Positions 63,344 through 64,000 of a stretch of DNA of 64,000 nucleotides are shown piece by piece; the stretch's first letter is position 1, and each line of letters starts with the position of its first letter. The DNA comes from Sedimentisphaerales bacterium. Its GTDB lineage: Bacteria > Planctomycetota > Phycisphaerae > Sedimentisphaerales > Anaerobacaceae. The notes below the pieces were generated by a model. That model was given only the letters and a program-made list of their open reading frames with translations. It was not told where the DNA came from and ran no database searches. The position numbers and the translations under genes are program-made. The stretch is taken from the NCBI GenBank assembly GCA_016927855.1, contig JAFGLV010000034.1, positions 1 through 64,000 of the forward strand. The letters are read 5' to 3'.

Positions 63344-64000
63344 TCACACCTCCAGTGGGGCAATCCAGAGGTTGCGGAAGCTCACCCGGTTGCCGTGGTC
63401 CTGAAGGAGGATCGGGCCGGGATCGGGACCTTCAGGCCGGCCGGCGCCCGTCTTGTTCTGGATCGCGACGTCGTCGTGGATGAGTACGCCGTTCTGGTAG
63501 ACCGTGATGCGCGCGTCCGCGACCTTCTTATCTCCCTCGAAGCGAGCGGCACGGAACAGAATGTCATAGCTCTGCCACTCCTCGGGCTTCTTGCACGCGT
63601 TCACATCCGGGGCCTTGACCTGGTAGATCGCGCCGCAATCGTTGTTCTTGGGCTCCAACCCGTAGGAATCGAGAATCTGGAGCTCGTAGCGTTTCTGGAG
63701 GTAAACGCCACTGTTGCCGCGTGCCTGGCCTCGTGCCTGCGGCATGTTGGGGGTCTTGAATTCCACGTGCAGTATGAAGTCCCGGTAGGGCTGTTTCGTG
63801 ACGATACTGCCAGTGTTGGGAGCGATCTGCACCACGTCGTCGGCGACCTGCCAGCCGATTTCGCCGCCTCCGTCGCGCTGCCAGAGCGACAGTTCGGGAT
63901 CGCTCCCGTCGAAGAGCGCCGTCGCGCCGGCGGGACGATTGAACACCGCCTGGACCTGAGGAGGATGGGCGTAGTCGTTCCAGACACGCTCGGCGTCGGC
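63344..64000 (-). CDS. DUF1080 protein, N-terminus beyond window
   Basis: The frame ends at 63344 and stays open to the right window edge, leaving 218 residues. The domain begins with AERVWNDYAHPPQVQ and GATALFDGSDPELSLW and includes IGWQVADDVVQIAPNTG, the DFILHVEFKTPNM strand, GNSGVYLQKRYELQIL, GAIYQVKAPDVNACKKPEEW and the closing FRNLWIAPLEV. This is PF06439 (3-keto-disaccharide hydrolase). A signal peptide probably lies outside the window. The 273 bases between it and the isomerase show no gene. Confidence 0.85.
   Translation of the reverse strand, partial: ADAERVWNDYAHPPQVQAVFNRPAGATALFDGSDPELSLWQRDGGGEIGWQVADDVVQIAPNTGSIVTKQPYRDFILHVEFKTPNMPQARGQARGNSGVYLQKRYELQILDSYGLEPKNNDCGAIYQVKAPDVNACKKPEEWQSYDILFRAARFEGDKKVADARITVYQNGVLIHDDVAIQNKTGAGRPEGPDPGPILLQDHGNRVSFRNLWIAPLEV

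Overview
The window reads as a chromosomal segment of a high-GC planctomycete, most likely of the Phycisphaerae type. The lineage is inferred from gene content, not from a marker gene. The signs are a pseudopilin with the FTLIELLVVIAIVSLLAALL start, planctomycete-style dockerin pairs ending in HWG, many signal-peptide-bearing hypothetical proteins, a rhamnosidase, 3-keto-disaccharide hydrolase (DUF1080) domains and a very large set of Tat-exported Gfo/Idh/MocA oxidoreductases. No rRNA, tRNA or CRISPR array was found.

Layout. 1-1430: an IS4-superfamily insertion sequence whose left inverted repeat touches the window edge. 1.5-15.2 kb: mostly minus-strand housekeeping and hypothetical genes. 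These are a zinc-ribbon membrane protein, a lipoprotein, a SUI1/YciH factor, a TFIIB-type zinc protein, an amphi-Trp protein, an exported FAD oxidoreductase, a MazEF pair, MenA coupled to a CPBP protease, an ABC-2 exporter, a parvulin, a plus-strand pseudopilin, and an ECF sigma / membrane protein / STN-domain operon. 15.5-30.6 kb: mixed strands. This part holds GH43, DUF3795, a frameshifted epimerase, a cupredoxin-GSDH-CHRD protein, a variant metallo-beta-lactamase-fold protein with a flavodoxin, a VapBC-like pair with a clear operator, PAP2, a GH78 rhamnosidase, and a DUF1015 plus class V aminotransferase operon. 30.6-41 kb: an intergenic zone full of hairpins, two dockerin proteins, a GT2, an ApbE / Agl23-like / lipoprotein operon and an NCS1 permease with a strong terminator. 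40.6-43.2 kb: a seven-heme cytochrome c and a b-type membrane cytochrome.

43.3-64 kb is the outstanding part. Twenty kilobases, all on the minus strand, encode ten paralogous Gfo/Idh/MocA oxidoreductases, each with a twin-arginine signal. Interleaved are a TIM-barrel/DUF1080 fusion, a free-standing TIM-barrel isomerase, a DUF1080 protein cut by the window edge, a ThuA-like protein and two HEAT-repeat proteins. Known family chemistry (C3 oxidation of glycosides by Gfo/Idh/MocA enzymes, then cleavage of the 3-keto-glycoside by DUF1080 and TIM-barrel proteins) suggests an exported, oxidative, non-classical glycan-breakdown system. The ten-fold paralogy would give a range of substrate specificities. 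The GH43 and GH78 enzymes, the dockerin proteins and the exported FAD oxidoreductase fit a polysaccharide-degrading lifestyle. The neighbouring seven-heme cytochrome could take up electrons, but nothing in the sequence links it directly.
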